DNA from: Muscardinus avellanarius
Lineage: Eukaryota > Chordata > Mammalia > Rodentia > Gliridae
Reading direction: 5' to 3'
NCBI GenBank assembly: GCA_963383645.1
Contig: OY726574.1
Span: forward strand, 56,979,851-57,043,850
Length of the DNA: 64,000 bases
In this document: positions 59,526 through 64,000 of the stretch, piece by piece
How the letters are laid out: every line of letters starts with the position of its first letter
Position numbering within the stretch: the first letter of the stretch is position 1
Position numbers and translations under genes: made by a program
Notes under the pieces: model-generated
What the model saw: the letters and a program-made list of their open reading frames with translations, nothing else
What the model was told of the DNA's origin: nothing
Database searches by the model: none

Positions 59526-60700
59526 CAAGAAACTGAGGTCGGTGCATCCCTGTTAACTACCTTTCCACCTTGGTTTTCCCCGGTAGCCCAGCCAGGCTTC
59601 ACGCTGTTCACCCGCGGGCCTCTCCAGGCTCCTCTGGTCCGTCACAGCGTCTCAGTCTTCCCTTGGTTTTCCTAATCTGACAGTCTTGAGAAGCCCTGGC
59701 CAAACATCTGGTAAAGCGCCCTGGAATCTGCTTTCCTCTGATCTTTTCCTCCTGGTTAGATAGATGCCGTGTGGGTTTTAGAGGAATACCACAGGGGTAA
59801 AGTGCCCGCTTCATGATATTGTATGGGGTATGTGACACTACATGACATGGTGGGGCGCTACTATCGCCTGAGGAAGGAGTGTTGACCAGGTTTCCCCACT
59901 AGAGTAGAGCTGTTCTATTTCCATTCCCCACTTATTTTTTTGGAAGCAAGTTACTATATGTAGGCCACCCTCGTGGCAGTGGGTTGGGGGACTGTAATTA
60001 CTGGAGAGGTCGTGTCTACGTCCCTGTTTGGAGTTCTACCAAGAAGACTTACCTCTTATTCATTCATTCATTCATTCATTCATTCATTCATTCACTTATA
60101 TTTTTGGTTTTGGTACCAGGAATTGAACCCAGGAGCATTCTACCTCCTACCCCAGACCTTTTAATTTGCATTTATTTGTATTTTTAAATTTATTTTTTGG
60201 CAGTACTGGAGATGGAACCCAGGGACATTCTACCTTTGAGCTACACCCCCAGCCCTATTTTTTATTCTTTATTTGGAAGCTGGGTCTCACAGAGTTGCAA
60301 ATATGTAGCTGAGGGTGTCTGTGAACTGAGATCCTCTGGTCTCAGCCTCCCAAATGCTGAGATTACAAACATGTGCCACCACACCTAGCTTGTATTTATT
60401 TGTTGATACATTGGTACAAGGATTGAATCAGGGGAGTTCTATCTCCGAGCCACAGTTTCTGGGCTCTGTGCCTTCTGGGTGCTGAGAAGCATTGGAGAAC
60501 TATTAGAAACTCCTGAGACTGACAGAGGTAGAGAAGCTCCTGCCAGGGCCCGCATCTTGGACTTGCCTCTGCAAGCATGAGGAAATCGTGACCAGACCCT
60601 TCTTGCTGCTTTCCTGTAGACTTCATTGACGACTCCCCCTGTAGAAAGCTGCACGGTCAGCTCTATGTAAGTGTTCAACTAAATCGTGAACTAAAATCGG
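59526..60700. other. Unique sequence with minus SINEs
   Basis: Unique 59526-60060, an ATTC run (60060-60094), minus ID half 60095-60150, minus SINE 60205-60395, ID scrap 60405-60455, unique 60456-60700. Within the last, a 47-base plus-strand segment (60620-60666) is flanked by a strong acceptor (TGCTTTCCTGTAG) and a donor (TAT|GTAAGT). No gene could be attached to it. Confidence 0.5.
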
Positions 60701-61192
60701 CTTAGAGCAGGTGTGGTGGGCACGCTTGTAATCCCAGTACTTGGGAGGCTGAGACAGGAGGATCGCGGTTCACAGAAAGCCTCAGCTGCTTACTGAGGGT
60801 CTCTGCAACTTGTTGAGATCCTGTTTCAAAATAAAGAATAAAATATAGGGGCTGGGGGTGTAGCTTAGAGGTCTAATGCCCTGGGTTTAATCCTCGGTAC
60901 TGAAAAAAATGGGTTTGGAATGACTGTACCGTAATGCATCTAGACCTCGACTTCATGCCTCATTTGAAAAGAGAACCATTTTTAGACATGCGTAAGCATG
61001 TTTATTCAAACTTCAGCAATCCATCTATTCATGCTGGGCTCTCCTCAGACACCCTGGATGCTCGGCTTGTGCTCGGGTCTGCAGGGACTCATCAGCGCTG
61101 CCTCCTTCAACACTGATTCTCCACTGGCTGAAAAAGAGAGAATCCTTCATTGTGACTTACTCTTTTGGCAGAGACACCATGTTTCCATGCCA

Positions 61193-61247
<55 letters not shown>

Positions 61248-61860
61248 GAGAGAGAGACGAGACAGGGTGGGGGTGCTGCTTTCTGATTAACCAAGGGATG
61301 CGAGTCAGCACCTCATTCTTTATCCCTGGAACAGCACTGGGCCACACACACTGCCATTTTGGCTGCAGCTAAGCATGCAAAGCCTTTCCATGTCATGGAA
61401 GCAAAAGAAAACGTGGAAGCGACACAAGTTGGGGTCTCCATTCCTGCTGTCCACGAAAACTGTGCCGCAGGGACCAGACCTGCGCTCCGCTGAGCCTTCC
61501 TGGGGCTGACGCAGCCTGCTGTCCTCCGGAGTCACGTCCTGCCTCCTCCCCCTTCCTGGTTTTTTTTGGTGTCTGTTCCTAGTTCTAGGGATGGAGCCCA
61601 GGGCTACTCTGCCAATGAGCTAGACCCCCCCCCTCCAGCCCTTTTTTATTTTATTTTTATGGCTTCGCAAAGTTGCACAGGCTGCCCTCGAACGTAGGAT
61701 CCTCCTCTATTAAGTAAGTGGGATATTACTGAGGTGCACCAACACGCCCAGCAATGTCTCATTTAAATACATTTAAATACATTGATTTAAATACATTTAT
61801 TTAAATGGAAAATTCTTTTGAATTCTATGTATTCTGTGAATTTAAATGTATTCTATGTAT
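60701..61860. other. SINE, unique sequence and GA microsatellite
   Basis: Plus SINE 60703-60905, unique 60906-61197, GA run 61198-61258, unique 61259-61574, an old minus SINE 61575-61755, and AT-rich 61756-61860. Frames crossing the GA run are Arg/Glu repeats and not genes. Confidence 0.65.
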
Positions 61861-62018
61861 TCCGCCGGGAGTGGTGGCACACGCTTGTAATCCTCAAGCT
61901 TGGGAGGCGGAGGAGACAGGAGGACTGTTTCCAAATAAAAATATAAATGTATTCTATATATTCATTAATTGGTGCAGAGAATTGAATCCAGGAACATTCT
62001 ACCTTTAAGCTACCCGTG

Positions 62019-62052
<34 letters not shown>

Positions 62053-63199
62053 CATGTGTGTATATATGTATATATGTGGTACTTGGGATGGAATGCAGGG
62101 GCCTTCTACCTCTGGGTTTCACCTTCAGATCTATTTTATTTTTTATTTGAAAACAGGGTCTCACTAAGTTGCTGAGGCTGGCTTTGAACCTGCAATTCTC
62201 CTGCCTGAGCCTCCCAACTACAGGAGTTTCAAGCATGTGCCACTGTGTCCAACCTTTTTTTTTTTCCCCCTGGGTACTGGGGATGGAACCCCTGAACATT
62301 CTACCTCTGAGCTACACCCCCAGCCCTATTTTTATTCTTTGTTTTGAAACATTGTGTCACTGAGTTGCAGAGAGCCTCCCTAAGTAGCTAAGGCTGTCTG
62401 GGAACTATGATCCTCCAGGTTCATAGCCTCTCAAATGCTGGAATTACAAGTGTGTGCCACCATGCCCAGCATGCCCAGCCTATTTTATCTTTGTGTGTGT
62501 GTATGTGTGTGTATGTGTGTGTTTGTGTGTGTGTGTGTTTTACTAGAAATTGAACCCAGGGGCATTCTACCTCTGAGCTACACCCTCAGCCCTACCTTTT
62601 ATTCTTTATTTTGAAACAGGGTCTCACTGAGTTGCAAAGGGCCTTACTGAGTAGTTGAGGTTGTCCTCAAATCGTGATCTTCCTGTTTCAGCCTTCCAGA
62701 TGCTGGGATAACAAGTGTGTACCACCATACCCAGCTCCCCATCCCTATTTTTTATTCTTTATTGTGAAACAGGGTCTCACTAAGGTGCAGAGGGCCTCAC
62801 TAAGTAGCTGAGGCCGGAAAGGGACCTGCTAAGTTGCTGACAGCCTCGCTAAGCTGCTCAGGCTACCCCGGAACCTGCAATTTTCCTGCCTCAGCCTCTC
62901 AAGTACTGGGATTACAGGTGTGCACCACCACACCTGGCTGTGAGAAGTGCATTTGACAAAGCGGCATATACAATATAATTCGATTCCTTAAATGTACTTT
63001 TTTTTTTAAGGGTGTCGCTAAGTTGTTTCAGGTCATTGAGAAGTTGCTGAGGCTGACCTCCATCCTCCTGTCTCACCTCCCAAGTGCTAGGATTACAGGT
63101 GTGTGTCACCATGCTTGACCTGAAATGCTTGCTTTCTCTCTCTTCCTTCCTTTCTTTCTTTTTTATTTTTATTTTGTATTTACTATTTTTTAATTTATT
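61861..63199. mobile_element. SINE cluster
   Basis: Truncated plus B-type 61862-61945, minus ID half 61970-62015, TG run 62016-62080, minus type B 62080-62255, minus 62270-62465, GT run 62492-62540, minus 62542-62740, 62750-62940 and 63010-63120. Then T-rich sequence leads to the L1 3' end. Confidence 0.82.
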
Positions 63200-63655
63200 T
63201 TTTATTGGTACACTGTATTCATACATCATAATGGGATTAAAAAACTTGTGTAGATATACGTGCACACATCGCCCAGTTAGCCTCTACCCCACACCATTCC
63301 CTCCCCCTCCCTCCTTCCCATGCTTGGCTTGGTGGTTGACATCTAATATTATAGCAATTTATCCAAAATTAACAATGATAATCTCACATAACAGATTCAT
63401 TTGTTTGATATCAATCTTTGATCACTTAGAGATAACATTTCAATATTTCTTTTTCTTTCTTTTTACCAGAGGATATTTTTTTCTCTTTTTCTTTTTAAGG
63501 TGAAACTATCATACATTTTTTTTTCCAGAAAAAATCTATCCTAACATGAAATATAAACTCTAAATACCCAAAACAATCTCGAAAAAGAACAAAGCTAGAA
63601 GATGTACATTTTTATTTCAGACCTTATAAAGCTACATTAATTGAAACAGCGTAAA
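63200..63655. mobile_element. Second L1 3' UTR + inverted ORF2 fragment
   Basis: 63200-63500 is the minus-strand L1 3' UTR (polypurine tract about 63290-63325). 63525-63655 is plus-strand ORF2 DNA ('gaaaaagaacaaagctagaa', 'agctacattaattgaaac'). It is collinear with 841-1315, including the strand switch, and roughly 85-88 percent similar by eye. It is interrupted by a SINE at 63656. Confidence 0.75.
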
Positions 63656-64000
63656 GCCGGACATGGTGGGGCACGCTTGTAATCCCGGTGCTTGGGAGGC
63701 TGAGACAGGAGGACCGCACAGGTTCGAAGCCAGCCTCAGCTACTTATTGAGGCTCTCAGCAACTTAGTGAGACCCTGTTTCCAAATAAAATATAAAATGG
63801 GTCTGGGAGTATAGCCCAGAAGTAGAAAGCCTCTGGGTTCCACCCCCAGTACCACCAAAAATTTAAAAATTTAAAAAAGAATAAAAAAATAGGGCTGGGG
63901 GTGTAGCTCAGAGGTAGAATGCCCCCGAGTTCCATCCCCAGTACTGCCAAAACAAAACAAAACAAATAAACAAACAAAAAACAAAAAGAAAAGAAAAGAA
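63656..64000 (+). mobile_element. Type B SINE, ID half and A-rich tail at window end
   Basis: Plus type B 63656-63858 inserted in the L1 copy, then an ID half 63890-63950 and an AAC/GAAAA run to the window edge. Confidence 0.85.

Noticed and set aside
32437..64000. COLEC12 exons
   Set aside because: Expected next by synteny but no collectin, collagen or coiled-coil coding sequence was found; likely beyond the window.

Overview
The window is nuclear DNA from a rodent, most likely a sciuromorph (squirrel, mountain beaver or dormouse relative). The evidence is a very dense set of composite SINEs, each a 7SL-derived B1 half joined to a tRNA-like ID half (B1-dID type). There is also a rodent-type L1 3' UTR with a polypurine tract and an ID monomer. 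Assignment below suborder is inference.

Two real genes were found, both on the minus strand. CETN1 (centrin-1) is an intact single-exon retrogene of 172 codons at 31918-32436, in a CpG-rich island with an RFX X-box and an NRF1 palindrome just upstream of its start. Lower in the window are three consecutive coding exons of CLUL1 (clusterin-like 1): 11756-11871 with the signal peptide, 10091-10239 and 5860-6027. Their splice sites and phases join perfectly. The rest of CLUL1 must lie beyond position 1. CETN1 lying upstream of CLUL1 on the same strand matches human 18p11.32. COLEC12, the next gene in human, was not found and probably lies beyond 64000.

Layout: 1-835 SINEs; 835-3670 an unusual L1-derived element (5' UTR, ORF1 with one stop, an inverted scrap of ORF2, 3' UTR); 3670-15360 SINEs with the CLUL1 exons and a GC-rich intronic patch carrying a CTCF-type motif; 15775-18040 two related LTRs facing opposite ways; 18040-31800 SINEs with unique gaps and a Tigger-like DNA transposon scrap; 31850-32560 CETN1; 32880-48235 SINEs with unique islands; 48236-52287 a complete two-LTR endogenous retrovirus-like element with a 5-bp target duplication, no gag/pro/pol/env reading frames, and two tandem arrays of YY1-like motifs; 52288-64000 SINEs and unique DNA, ending in a second copy of the L1 3' UTR/inverted-ORF2 join.

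The SINEs fall into at least four subtypes. A is the common form ('cagcattcgggaggctgag', ending 'ccccagtaccaca'). B has 'gcgcaggttcgaagcc' and 'ggtctgggagtatagcccgg'. B2 is a B derivative in which the middle is replaced by a short GC-rich hairpin. C has 'ggtcaaatg' and 'cagacccgca'. Several B copies sit inside A copies with clean target-site duplications, so B is younger. SINE coordinates given for clusters are read by eye and good to about 10 bases.
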